A stretch of 64,000 bases of DNA. It comes from Massilia sp. ZL223 (GTDB taxonomy: Bacteria; Pseudomonadota; Gammaproteobacteria; Burkholderiales; Burkholderiaceae_D). The DNA lies in NCBI RefSeq assembly GCF_018119395.1, contig NZ_JAGPWD010000023.1, positions 28,895-92,894 on the forward strand. Reading direction: 5' to 3'. The stretch's first letter is position 1, and each line of letters starts with the position of its first letter. Below the pieces are notes generated by a model. That model saw only the letters and a program-made list of their open reading frames with translations, made no database searches and had not been told where the DNA came from. Made by a program: the position numbers and the translations under genes. Positions 44,762 through 53,896 of this stretch are shown piece after piece.

Positions 44762-46129
44762 ATGCTAGATAATCTGACCCAACGCCTTGCCAAGGTCGTC
44801 AAGACGATGCGCGGCGAGGCTCGCCTGACCGAGGCGAACACTGCCGAGATGCTGCGCGAAGTGCGCATGGCCCTGCTCGAGGCGGACGTGGCGCTGCCGG
44901 CGGTGCGCGAATTCATCGCCAAAGTGAAGGAAAAAGCGCTGGGCGAAGAAGTCATCGGTTCGCTCAGCCCCGGCCAGGCGCTGGTCGGCGTGGTGCAGCG
45001 CGAGCTGGCCGCCCTGATGGGCGCCGACCTCGGACCGGACGCCACCCAGCTCTCCTTCGCCCAGCAGCCGCCGGCGATCATCCTGATGGCCGGCCTGCAG
45101 GGTGTCGGTAAGACCACCACCGTCGGCAAGCTGGCCAAGTACCTGAAAGAGCAGAAAAAGAAGAAGGTGCTGACCGTGTCGGCCGACGTCTACCGTCCGG
45201 CCGCGATCGCCCAGCTGGAGTCCGTCACCAAGCAGGTCGGCGCCGACTTCTTCCCGACCACCGCCAGCGACAAGCCGGTCGACATCGCCCGCAATGCGCT
45301 GGACTGGGCCAAGAAGCACTACCACGACGTCCTGATCATCGACACCGCCGGCCGCCTGGGCATCGACGAAGCGATGATGCAGGAGATCGCCGCGGTGCAC
45401 ACCGCCGTCAAGCCGGTCGAGACCCTGTTCGTGGTCGACGCCATGCTGGGCCAGGATGCGATCAACACCGCCAAGGCATTCAACGACGCCCTGCCGCTGA
45501 CCGGCATCGTGCTGACCAAGCTCGATGGCGACTCGCGCGGCGGCGCGGCGCTGTCGGTGCGCCACGTGACCGGCAAGCCGATCAAGTTCGCCGGCGTGTC
45601 CGAAAAGCTGGACGGCCTGGAAGCCTTCGATCCGGCGCGCATGGCCAACCGCGTGCTGGGCATGGGCGACATCCTGGCGCTGGTGGAAGAAGCGCGCAAG
45701 GGCGTGGACGCCGAAGCCGCGGCCGAACTGGCCAACAAGATCAAGGTCGGCGGCCGTTTCGACATGAACGACTTCAAGGCCCAGCTGACCCAGATGAAGA
45801 AAATGGGCGGCATGTCCGGCCTGCTCGACAAGCTGCCGGCCCAGTTCCAGCAAGCCGCGGCGGGCGCCAACATGGACCAGGCCGAGAAGCAGGTGCGCCG
45901 CATGGTCGGCATCATCGACTCGATGACGCCGGCCGAGCGCGCCAAGCCGGAGCTGATCAAGGCCAACCGCAAGCGCCGCATCGCGGCGGGCGCGGGCGTG
46001 CAGGTGCAGGAAGTGAACCGCATGCTGACCCAGTACGATCAGATGCAGACCATGATGAAGAAGCTCAAAGGTGGCGGCCTGATGAAGATGATGCGCGGGA
46101 TGAAAGGCATGATGCCCGGCCTGCGTTAA
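44762..46129 (+). CDS. ffh: Signal recognition particle GTPase
   Basis: 455-residue SRP54 homologue. N domain (1-85), G domain with P loop GLQGVGKTTT near 111, IDTAGR and TKLDGD, and a methionine-rich M domain at the C-terminus (QMKKMGGMSGLLDKL, MMKKLKGGGLMKMMRGMKGMM) that binds 4.5S RNA and signal peptides. It delivers nascent membrane proteins to FtsY at the membrane. Confidence 0.97.
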   Translation: MLDNLTQRLAKVVKTMRGEARLTEANTAEMLREVRMALLEADVALPAVREFIAKVKEKALGEEVIGSLSPGQALVGVVQRELAALMGADLGPDATQLSFAQQPPAIILMAGLQGVGKTTTVGKLAKYLKEQKKKKVLTVSADVYRPAAIAQLESVTKQVGADFFPTTASDKPVDIARNALDWAKKHYHDVLIIDTAGRLGIDEAMMQEIAAVHTAVKPVETLFVVDAMLGQDAINTAKAFNDALPLTGIVLTKLDGDSRGGAALSVRHVTGKPIKFAGVSEKLDGLEAFDPARMANRVLGMGDILALVEEARKGVDAEAAAELANKIKVGGRFDMNDFKAQLTQMKKMGGMSGLLDKLPAQFQQAAAGANMDQAEKQVRRMVGIIDSMTPAERAKPELIKANRKRRIAAGAGVQVQEVNRMLTQYDQMQTMMKKLKGGGLMKMMRGMKGMMPGLR

Positions 46130-46376
46130 GCCTTTAATCGCATCAAAGTAACCGTCGAAGTAACCGTGTACCGCGCTGGCTGTACACGGTTTTTTTACGT
46201 CCATTGTCAGCGCTTTCCGCTTTAAATGCGTTCGTAGGTGCGATGGCACGCATTTCGGAGCGTTTCAGAGTGAAAAAATGTCGAAAAAGACTTGCATGAA
46301 CAGTAAAACGCCACCAATATAAGCCGTGCGTTAAATTGCGCAACTTTCCAATGTGTCCGTTTTAGGAGGCTCGAAG

Positions 46377-46760
46377 ATGGCAACAGCCAAAAAATCCACT
46401 GCAGCGCCAGCCAAGAAAGCCGCTGCCAAGCCAGCTGCAGCGGCCAAGCCCGCAGCAAAGAAGGCAGCACCAGCAAAAGCAGCAACCGCCGCCAAGCCGG
46501 CCGCGGCACGTAAGCCGAACGCCGCTTTCATGAAAGAGATGACTCCGTCGTCCACCCTGGCCGCCGTCGTGGGCGACAAGCCGCTGCCACGCACCGAAGT
46601 CACCAAGAAAGTCTGGGACTACATCAAGTCCAAGGACCTGCAGGACGCATCGAACCGCCGCATGATCAACGCCGACGACAAGCTGAAGGCTGTCTTTGGC
46701 GGCAAGGCGCAGGTCTCGATGTTCGAGATGACCAAGCTGATCTCGGATCACCTGAAGTAA
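46377..46760 (+). CDS. SWIB/MDM2-domain protein with Lys/Ala-rich tail
   Basis: 127 residues: an H1-like basic segment (1-48, MATAKKSTAAPAKKAAAKP) followed by a SWIB/MDM2 domain (about 50-127: LPRTEVTKKVWDYIKSKDL, RRMINADDKLKAVF). SWIB domains are common in eukaryotic chromatin remodellers and occur in chlamydiae and some betaproteobacteria, where their role is unclear; DNA binding or nucleoid compaction is plausible. A perfect AGGAGG lies eight bases before the ATG. Confidence 0.92.
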   Translation: MATAKKSTAAPAKKAAAKPAAAAKPAAKKAAPAKAATAAKPAAARKPNAAFMKEMTPSSTLAAVVGDKPLPRTEVTKKVWDYIKSKDLQDASNRRMINADDKLKAVFGGKAQVSMFEMTKLISDHLK

Positions 46761-46792
46761 TCGCTGGCTGGCTGTCCAGCACTGGCCCGAGC

Positions 46793-46830
46793 AAAAAGGC
46801 CCCGGTTGATGCCGGGGCCTTTTGTTTTTT
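46793..46830 (+). terminator. Rho-independent terminator of the SWIB gene
   Basis: Stem AAAAGGCCCCGG / CCGGGGCCTTTT with a TTGATG loop, followed by TTTTGTTTTTTT. Confidence 0.92.
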
Positions 46831-46865
46831 TGGGGGTGTTTTGTTAGCTAGTGGCTGCGGTGTGG

Positions 46866-46977
46866 AACTTGGGTCCCCGCCTTCGCGGGGATGACGTACA
46901 AAAGGTGCGGACTACGGCGGCGTTAACTGGCCACGTCCTTTAAAACGTCATCCCCGCGCAGGCGGGGACCCAAGTTT
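46866..46977. repeat. Inverted pair of REP-like palindromes
   Basis: Copies at 46866-46897 (AACTTGGGTCCCCGCC...GGGGATGACGT) and 46942-46977 (reverse orientation, ACGTCATCCCCGC...GGACCCAAGTTT), 44 bases apart. The AACTTGGG ends point outward, the opposite of the pairs at 10886 and 49926. The stem variant (TCCCCGC) differs from other copies but remains paired. Confidence 0.88.
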
Positions 46978-46994
46978 GCATGCACCGCCGCGAC

Positions 46995-48353
46995 CTACAA
47001 CCCCGCCGCCGCCTTCATCAAGTGAAACACCTTCGTATTCTCGATCGTCCCCTTGAACGGCGCCGACCCCGCCCCAACCGCATACAGCTTCACATCCCCG
47101 CCCCCGTGCGATTCCCACTCCGCGCGCACGCCGGCTTCCTGGTGGTAGCTGTCGCTCAGCACCGTCGCGCTGTCCACGTCGGCCCGGACATCCGGCCGGT
47201 TCGGTCCATTCCCGAACAGCAGCGTAGTGAAGGTCTTCCCGTCCGCATCCTTCTTCGGCTGGCCGCTCGCGTAATCGCGCAGCACGTCGTGCACCGGGTT
47301 GCCGCGCTTCGGATAGCCGCTCATGACCATCGTGTGATCGTGGTCCGCCGTCACCACGATCAGGGTGTTCTCCAGCCCCGGATCGATGGCGCGCATGCGC
47401 TCCAGCGCGGTCTGGATCGCTTCGTCGAAGGCCACGGTCTCGGCCAGCGCATCCTTGGCGCGCGTGTCGTGCAGCGCGTGGTCGATCTTGCCGCCTTCGA
47501 CCATCAGGAAGAAGCCGTCCGGGTCTTTCGACAGCAGCTCGATTGCCTTGGTGGTCATCTCGGCCAGGGTCGGCTGCTCCGGCCGGCGCGCGCGCGCGTA
47601 GTCGAGGTGGCTGGTGGCGCTGTAGACGCCCACGAACTTGCGGCCAGGGCGCGCCGACATCATGTCCGCGCGCGTGTTGGCGACGAAGTAGCCCTGTGCC
47701 GCGAACTCCTTCATCAGGTCGCGCCCGTCCGGACGGCCCTTCGGATTGCCGGCGCCGCGCGGCGTGAAGTGGTCGCGCCCTCCTCCCATCAGCACGTCCA
47801 CGCCGTCGCCAAGCGCCGCGTTGTAGCCGGCGCCGCCCGGCACGATCTGCTGCGCGATGGTGTACACGGCGTCGCGGTGGCACACGTGCGAGAAGGTCGA
47901 GGCGGGCGTGGCGTGGGTCAGTTCGGTGGTCGTGACCGCGCCGACAGCCTTGCCGCGCGCCTTGGCCAGTTCCAGGATGGTCGGCGCGGCCGCGCCATTG
48001 CCCGCGCCGCATTGGTCGACGCCGTCGCTGGACGGGTCGATGGCGCGCGCGTCCTTCATCGAGATCACGTCGTTGTTGATCTTGATGCCGGTCATGTACG
48101 AACCCATCGAGGGCGCGCTGTCGGTGGTCTGGAAGTCGTTGGAATAGGTCTTGATGCGCGCGGTGCGCTCCAGCCGCTCGAAGTTGAGCAGGCTGTCCTC
48201 GCCGCCTTTGTAGATGCGCGCGGCGGTGATGGTGGTCGGGCCCATGCCGTCGCCGAGGAAGAAGATGATGTTCTTGGCCTGCGGCGCGGCGCTAGCATTG
48301 GCGGCGGCCAGGGTGCAGGCGGCCAGCAGCGGAGAGAATCGTCGGAATGTCAT
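46995..48353 (-). CDS. Alkaline phosphatase (PhoA superfamily)
   Basis: 452 residues with a signal peptide (1-22, ANASA). The alkaline phosphatase core is clear: metal-binding FFLGDGMG, nucleophile Ser in TDSAPS, VEGGKIDHALH, TADHDHT and ESHGGGDV near the end. It releases phosphate from monoesters in the periplasm. It follows its paralogue by 16 bases, so they form a tandem operon; the ATG has GAGGAG five bases upstream. Confidence 0.93.
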   Translation of the reverse strand: MTFRRFSPLLAACTLAAANASAAPQAKNIIFFLGDGMGPTTITAARIYKGGEDSLLNFERLERTARIKTYSNDFQTTDSAPSMGSYMTGIKINNDVISMKDARAIDPSSDGVDQCGAGNGAAAPTILELAKARGKAVGAVTTTELTHATPASTFSHVCHRDAVYTIAQQIVPGGAGYNAALGDGVDVLMGGGRDHFTPRGAGNPKGRPDGRDLMKEFAAQGYFVANTRADMMSARPGRKFVGVYSATSHLDYARARRPEQPTLAEMTTKAIELLSKDPDGFFLMVEGGKIDHALHDTRAKDALAETVAFDEAIQTALERMRAIDPGLENTLIVVTADHDHTMVMSGYPKRGNPVHDVLRDYASGQPKKDADGKTFTTLLFGNGPNRPDVRADVDSATVLSDSYHQEAGVRAEWESHGGGDVKLYAVGAGSAPFKGTIENTKVFHLMKAAAGL

Positions 48354-48369
48354 GATGGCTCCTCGAGGC

Positions 48370-49809
48370 TTACAGACCGGCCGCGGTCTTGATCAGGCTG
48401 AACACGCGGGTGTTGTCGATGGTCCCGCGGAACAGTTCGGACCCGGCGCCCACGGCGCCCAGGTAGACGTCGGCGCCGCCATGGGTCTCCGCGCCCTTGT
48501 TGGTGCGGACCACGGCTTCCTGGTGATAGTCGTCGCGCGTGACGATGTCGTCGGTCAGCGGTCCCTGCTTGGCGCGGTTGCCGGCGTAGCGGTTCTCGCC
48601 GGTGCCGAAGCCGATGATCGTGTAGGGCATGCCGTCCTTGTCCAGCTTCGGCTTGCCGTCCAGGCCGCGCACCAGTCCCAGCACGCCGGGGTTGCCCGGC
48701 GTGGTCTTGCCGGTGCGGGCGGTGTAGCCGTTCAGGAGCAGGGTGTGGTCATGGTCGGCGGTGGCGACGATGAGCGTGTTCTTCAGGCCCGGATCGATGG
48801 CCTGCATGCGGTCGATGGCCGCCTGCAGCGCGGCGTTGTAGACCACGGTTTCCTGCAGCGCGCGCTTGGCCAGGGTGGCGTGCAGCGCATGGTCGATCAG
48901 GCCGCCCTCGACCATCAGGAAGAAGCCGTTCGGGCTCGGGGCCAGCATGTCGATGGCCTTGCGCGTCATGTCGGGCAGGCCGGGCTGGACCATCGGGTTG
49001 CGCGCCTCGTGGTAGTCCAGGTGGTTCTGGGCGAACAGGCCGATGACCGGCTGGCCCGGGCTCAGGGCGTTGAACTGCGCGGTGTCGCGCGCGACGCGGA
49101 AGCCCTGGGCGCTCAGTTCGCCCAGCAGGTCGCGGTTGTCGGCGCGCTTGCCGCCGGCCGCGAAAGGCGTGAAGAACTGCGCGCCGCCGCCGAACACCAC
49201 GTCCAGCCCGCGCGCGCCGAGCGCCCCGTTGTAGCCGGCGCCGCCCGGCACCAGCGAGGCCGCGATGTCGGTCTCCAGCTTGCGGTGGCAGGCGTGGGCG
49301 TAGGTGGAGGCCGGGGTGGCGTCGGTGACGCTGGTGGTGGTGACCACGCCGAGCGCCATGCCGCGGCGCCTGGCCAGTTCCAGCAGGGTGTCGACCCGGC
49401 TGCCGGTGGTGCAGCGGCTGACCAGGTTGTTGCCGTTGGCGTCAGGGCCGGGCGAGACCGAGATGGTGTCGGTGGACATCGAGATCACGCCGTTGTTCTG
49501 CTTCACGCCGGTCATGTAGGCCGCCATCGAGGCGGCGCTGTCGGTGACCTGGGCGTTGTTGGAGAAGGTCTTTACGAAGGCCGATTCGGGCAGCGTGTCG
49601 ATGGCCAGCTCGCCGTCTTCGCCGACGGAATAGATGCGGGCCGCGGTCAGGGTGTTGATGCCCATGCCGTCGCCGAGGAAGAAGACGACGTTCCTGGCGC
49701 GTTCGGTGGGCTGGGTGCCGGCCTGCAGCGTCGGCGCGGCGGGCGGGGTGGCTGCGCAGCCGGCAAGGAGGGCCAGCAGGGCGGCGGTGGCGAGAGTGGT
49801 CGGTCGCAT
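48370..49809 (-). CDS. Alkaline phosphatase, lipoprotein paralogue
   Basis: 479 residues with a lipoprotein signal (lipobox LLAGC, so Cys at about 18 is lipidated). It shares the metal and catalytic motifs of the downstream gene: FFLGDGMGINTLTAARIY, TDSAASMAAYMTG, VEGGLIDHALH, TADHDHTLL, THGGADV. First gene of the pair. Lipid anchoring separates it spatially from the soluble copy. Phosphate starvation control is plausible, but I saw no clear Pho box. Confidence 0.93.
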   Translation of the reverse strand: MRPTTLATAALLALLAGCAATPPAAPTLQAGTQPTERARNVVFFLGDGMGINTLTAARIYSVGEDGELAIDTLPESAFVKTFSNNAQVTDSAASMAAYMTGVKQNNGVISMSTDTISVSPGPDANGNNLVSRCTTGSRVDTLLELARRRGMALGVVTTTSVTDATPASTYAHACHRKLETDIAASLVPGGAGYNGALGARGLDVVFGGGAQFFTPFAAGGKRADNRDLLGELSAQGFRVARDTAQFNALSPGQPVIGLFAQNHLDYHEARNPMVQPGLPDMTRKAIDMLAPSPNGFFLMVEGGLIDHALHATLAKRALQETVVYNAALQAAIDRMQAIDPGLKNTLIVATADHDHTLLLNGYTARTGKTTPGNPGVLGLVRGLDGKPKLDKDGMPYTIIGFGTGENRYAGNRAKQGPLTDDIVTRDDYHQEAVVRTNKGAETHGGADVYLGAVGAGSELFRGTIDNTRVFSLIKTAAGL

Positions 49810-49925
49810 GGGTGCCTCACGGGAGAAAGCGGTGAGTCTACACTGTGCACGGTGGGGATGGCGGGATGATATGTTGCGGGTTTGTATAGAGGGCGGCTGC
49901 CACCCTCATTTCAATCGTTACCCTA

Positions 49926-50037
49926 AAAACCGTCGTTCCGGCGAAGGCCGGAACCCAAGTTTGCGTGCGCCGCCACAAACCTCAAACGCGAGTGGAGCGC
50001 AACGAACTTGGGTTCCGGCCTGCGCCGGAACGACGGT
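49926..50037. repeat. Inverted pair of REP-like palindromes
   Basis: Copies at 49926-49962 (AAAACCGTCGTTCCGGC...CCCAAGTTT) and 50005-50037 (AACTTGGGTTCCGGCC...GACGGT), AAGTT ends inward. The pair lies upstream of the alkaline phosphatases and downstream of the lytic transglycosylase. Confidence 0.88.
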
Positions 50038-50072
50038 CTTGAGGGTAACGGGAGAACAAGGCTAACGGCTGT

Positions 50073-50696
50073 TCAAAGAGTGGGCTTGAATTCCCACTTC
50101 TTCCACGCCGCAAACACCGCATTCGGATACTGCGGCTTCCCCCGGCTGCCGTTATACCTCCCCAGCGCGAAGTAAAGATCGCCTTTCTCCATGTCGATGT
50201 ACATGCGCAGGATCGAGCAGCCGTAACGCAGGTTGGTCTGCATGTGGAACAGCTTGCGCCGGTCCCCATCGCCGATCACCCTGGTCCAGAACGGCATCAC
50301 CTGCATGTAGCCGCGCGCCCCCGCGATCGAGATGGCGTACTTGCGGTAGGCCGACTCCACCTGGATCAGCCCCAGCACCATGGCCGGATCGAGCCCGGCG
50401 CGGGTCGACTCGTACCACACCGTTTCGAGGAATTCGGTGCGCGAGAATGCGTCCGGGATGCGCTTGGCCAGACGCCGCGACATCTCGTCGAACCACTGCT
50501 GGTAACGCTGGCGCGCCGCCTCGGTGCGCAGCACCGGCTTGGGAGGACGGGCGTCGGCGATGGCATTGGCCAGCGCCAGGCGCACCGAGTCGGCCATCGC
50601 CTCCTCTTTCTGGTTACCGGCGTGCGCCGCCCCGCCGAGCACGAGCCCGGCTGCGAGCAGCACGCCTCCCAGCCAGGAGGCAGGACGAACAAGCAT
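50073..50696 (-). CDS. Lytic transglycosylase (SLT domain)
   Basis: 207 residues with a signal peptide (about 1-26, GGAAHA) and a Slt-type domain (about 95-205). The catalytic Glu is in VWYESTRAGLDPAMVLGLIQVESAYRK (the family ES motif; read here as IQVESAYRK). GARGYMQVMPFW and LRYGCSILRMYID are conserved. It cleaves peptidoglycan in the periplasm. Its ATG overlaps the proS stop by one base, so it is translated from the proS message. Confidence 0.9.
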   Translation of the reverse strand: MLVRPASWLGGVLLAAGLVLGGAAHAGNQKEEAMADSVRLALANAIADARPPKPVLRTEAARQRYQQWFDEMSRRLAKRIPDAFSRTEFLETVWYESTRAGLDPAMVLGLIQVESAYRKYAISIAGARGYMQVMPFWTRVIGDGDRRKLFHMQTNLRYGCSILRMYIDMEKGDLYFALGRYNGSRGKPQYPNAVFAAWKKWEFKPTL

Positions 50697-52414
50697 CACT
50701 TGCCCAGCTTGTCCTTGATGAAGCCGACCATGTCGCCGACGGCCACACTGGTCGCTTCCGCATCGCGGCGGCCCTGGTATTCCAGGTTGCCTTCCTTGAG
50801 GCCGCGCTCGCCGATCACCACGCGGTGCGGCACGCCGATCAGCTCCCAGTCCGCGAACATCGCGCCCGGACGCAGGCCGCGGTCGTCGACGATCACGTCC
50901 ACGCCGGCCGCCTGCAGTTCGGCGTACAGCTTCTCGGTCTGCTCCTTGACCATCTCGCTGCGGTCCAGGCCCATCGGGCACAGCACCAGCTCGAAGGGAG
51001 CGATGGCGTCCGGCCAGACAATCCCCTTGTCGTCGAAGTTCTGCTCGATCGCCGCGCCCAGGATGCGGGTCACGCCGATGCCGTAGCAGCCCATCTGCAG
51101 CGCCACCGGCTTGCCGCCTTCGTCCAGGTAGGTCGCGCCCATCGCTTCCGAGTAGGCGGTGCCGAGCTGGAACACGTGGCCCACTTCGATGCCGCGCTCG
51201 ATCGCCAGCACGCCCTTGCCGTCCGGCGAAGCGTCGCCTTCGACCACGTTGCGCAGGTCGGCCACGATCGGCTCGGCCACGTCGCGGCCCCAATTGGCGC
51301 CGGTGTAGTGGTAGTCCGCCTCGTTGGCGCCGCACACGAAGTCGCCCATGTTGGCGACGGTGCGGTCGGCCACGACCTTGACCGGCAGCTTGGTGTTGAT
51401 CGGGCCCAGGTAGCCCGGCACGGTGCCGTAGGCTTCCTGGATCTCGGCTTCGGTCGAGAAGCGGAAGTCCTTCAGGCCCGCAACCTTGGTGACCTTGATC
51501 TCATTCAGCTCGTGGTCGGCGCGCAGCAGCAGCAGCCAGTATTCCTTCTTGCCTTCGTTCTCGACGGTCAGGGCGATGCTCTTGACGTGGTGCTGGAGCG
51601 GGATGTTCAGCAGCTCGGCCACGGCTTCGCACTTGGTCTTGCCCGGGGTCGAGGTCTTGGTCAGCTGCTGGGCGGCCACGCCGCGTTCGCCCAGGGCCAG
51701 CGCTTCGGCGGCCTCGATGTTGGCCGCGAAATCGGAGGTCGGGCAGTAAACCAGCGCGTCTTCGCCGGTGCTGGCGATGACGTGGAATTCATGCGAGCCG
51801 GTGCCGCCGATGGCGCCGTTGTCGGCCGCCACCGCGCGGAACTTCAGGCCAAAGCGGTTGAAGATCCTGGTGTAGGCGTCGAACATGGTCTGGTAGGACA
51901 CCTGCATGCCGGCGACGTCGCGGTCGAAGGAATAGGCGTCCTTCATCGTGAACTCGCGGCCGCGCATCAGGCCGAAGCGCGGACGGCGCTCGTCGCGGAA
52001 CTTGGTCTGGATGTGGTAGAAGTTGATCGGCAGCTGGCGGTAGGACTTCAGCTCGCTACGCACCACGTCGGTGACCACTTCTTCCGAAGTCGGCTGGATG
52101 GCGTAGTCGCGGCCGTGACGGTCTTTGACGCGCATCAGTTCCGGACCCATCTTGTCCCAGCGGCCGGTTTCCTGCCACAGTTCGGCCGGCTGGACGACCG
52201 GCATCAGCAGTTCGATCGCACCTGCACGGTTCATTTCCTCGCGGATGATATTTTCGACCTTGCGGATGATGCGCAGGCCCATCGGCATGTAGGTGTAAAT
52301 ACCGGAGCCCAGGCGCTTGATCATCCCGGCGCGCATCATCAGCTGGTGACTGACGATCTCAGCATCGGAAGGCGCTTCTTTAAGAGTTGAAATAAAAAAT
52401 CGTGAGGCGCGCAT
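50696..52414 (-). CDS. proS: Prolyl-tRNA synthetase
   Basis: 572-residue class II synthetase of the bacterial type. Motif 1 region ([21 protein letters not shown]), motif 2 ([17 protein letters not shown]), a central YbaK-like editing domain (about 225-385) that clears mischarged Ala-tRNA, motif 3 ([16 protein letters not shown]), and an anticodon-binding C-terminal domain. It is divergent from rppH. Confidence 0.97.
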   Translation of the reverse strand: MRASRFFISTLKEAPSDAEIVSHQLMMRAGMIKRLGSGIYTYMPMGLRIIRKVENIIREEMNRAGAIELLMPVVQPAELWQETGRWDKMGPELMRVKDRHGRDYAIQPTSEEVVTDVVRSELKSYRQLPINFYHIQTKFRDERRPRFGLMRGREFTMKDAYSFDRDVAGMQVSYQTMFDAYTRIFNRFGLKFRAVAADNGAIGGTGSHEFHVIASTGEDALVYCPTSDFAANIEAAEALALGERGVAAQQLTKTSTPGKTKCEAVAELLNIPLQHHVKSIALTVENEGKKEYWLLLLRADHELNEIKVTKVAGLKDFRFSTEAEIQEAYGTVPGYLGPINTKLPVKVVADRTVANMGDFVCGANEADYHYTGANWGRDVAEPIVADLRNVVEGDASPDGKGVLAIERGIEVGHVFQLGTAYSEAMGATYLDEGGKPVALQMGCYGIGVTRILGAAIEQNFDDKGIVWPDAIAPFELVLCPMGLDRSEMVKEQTEKLYAELQAAGVDVIVDDRGLRPGAMFADWELIGVPHRVVIGERGLKEGNLEYQGRRDAEATSVAVGDMVGFIKDKLGK

Positions 52415-52619
52415 ATCGGTGAATTCTTTTTAAAAAGAGAGAGTTATAATCGACCTTAATTTTAAAGGATTAGCCGGCTGATGCGTCCAAACTTTCTACA
52501 AATGGGTTCGAGACAGGCAGCGCCTGCCGCGCAAGCGGTGCGGGCCCTTCCAAGGGCGCTGTATTTGTAGGTAAAAATATAAGGATCGTACCGCCGGCAG
52601 AAAGTTTCGAGGTGCACTT

Positions 52620-53255
52620 ATGCTCGATCGTGAAGGGTTTCGCCCCAACGTCGGCATCATCCTGCTGAACGCCAACAACGAGGTGTGGTGGGGCAAGCGG
52701 GTGCGCGAGCACTCGTGGCAATTTCCGCAAGGGGGTATCAAATACGGCGAGACGCCGGAACAGGCGATGTACCGCGAGCTGGAGGAAGAAATCGGCTTGC
52801 GCCAGGAACATGTAAAGATCATTGGCCGCACCCGCGACTGGCTGCGCTACGAAGTGCCCGACCACTTCATCAAGCGCGAGATTCGGGGGCACTACCGCGG
52901 CCAGAAGCAGATCTGGTTCTTGTTGCGCATGGTAGCGCGCGACAACGACGTGAACCTGCGCCTGACCGACCACCCCGAATTCGACGCCTGGCGCTGGCAT
53001 GACTACTGGGTGCCGCTGGACGTGGTGATCGAATTCAAGCGCGACGTCTACCAGCGCGCGCTGCAGGAATTGTCGCGTTTTATCACCTGGCCGAAGGGTG
53101 GCCATGGCGAGCGCCGCCATTCGGCGCGCTACCTGCGCCAGCCGCACGGCCGGGGCCAGGGGGGCGCCAAACCGTCCCAGCAGCAGCCTGCCATGGCGGC
53201 TGCCGCGGCGGGGCCGGCAGCGCCGGACTCGCTGGTGTTGGCGCCGGACAAGTAA
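52620..53255 (+). CDS. rppH: RNA pyrophosphohydrolase
   Basis: 211-residue Nudix hydrolase that removes pyrophosphate from mRNA 5' ends and starts RNA decay. The N-terminus [15 protein letters not shown] is typical, and the Nudix box ([17 protein letters not shown], then EEEIG) is intact at about 38-60. The last 55 residues are a Pro/Gly/Gln/Ala-rich extension beyond the E. coli length (176). It is divergent from proS. Confidence 0.95.
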   Translation: MLDREGFRPNVGIILLNANNEVWWGKRVREHSWQFPQGGIKYGETPEQAMYRELEEEIGLRQEHVKIIGRTRDWLRYEVPDHFIKREIRGHYRGQKQIWFLLRMVARDNDVNLRLTDHPEFDAWRWHDYWVPLDVVIEFKRDVYQRALQELSRFITWPKGGHGERRHSARYLRQPHGRGQGGAKPSQQQPAMAAAAAGPAAPDSLVLAPDK

Positions 53256-53461
53256 TTAGGCGCCAACAGTCATTCATGCGCGCGCCGCATGATCGGGAGT
53301 GAGGCAGGCAACACCGCTTCATTCCCCTTCTTCTCTGGGATTCCGCTCGGAATCTCCGGATGCCCTTCCTTACGCTCAGCTGAATCGGGAGGGAGGAGCC
53401 GGCAGCCGGCGCGCCATCGCGCTACAATGCCGGCTTCCCGTCTTTTTACACTCCCCCAGCC

Positions 53462-53890
53462 ATGTTCACACCGTCCTCGCACGACGTGCGCCGCTTTTTC
53501 TGCGAAGCCCTGCGCAAGCACCGCAACGGCGAGATCCTGACCCCGATGGACGCGATCGCGGCCGATTGGATCGCCCAGCATCCCGAATACCACGAGGAGC
53601 TCGAGGACATCGAGGCGGCCATCGCGCGCGACTATTCGGTCGAAGGCGGCAAGCCGAATCCCTTCCTGCACCTGTCGATGCACCTGTCCATCGTCGAGCA
53701 GGTCTCGATCGACCAGCCGCGCGGCATCAAGGCCGCGCACGACGCCCTGGTGGCCAGGCGCGGCGAGCACGACGCCCACCACGAGATCATGGAATGCTTG
53801 GGCGAGATGATCTGGGCTTCGCAGCGCAACGGCGTCCCCCCGGACACCGAGAGCTACATCGAGTGCGTGCGCCGGCGCGCCTTCGCCTGA
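53462..53890 (+). CDS. DUF1841 family protein
   Basis: 142 residues of a conserved proteobacterial family of unknown function (N-terminus MFTPSSHDVRRFF, core LHLSMHLSIVEQVSIDQPRGI, ending near ALAFA-like basic helix). No membrane segment. About 200 bases separate it from rppH, so it probably has its own promoter. Confidence 0.88.
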   Translation: MFTPSSHDVRRFFCEALRKHRNGEILTPMDAIAADWIAQHPEYHEELEDIEAAIARDYSVEGGKPNPFLHLSMHLSIVEQVSIDQPRGIKAAHDALVARRGEHDAHHEIMECLGEMIWASQRNGVPPDTESYIECVRRRAFA

Positions 53891-53896
53891 TGTCGT

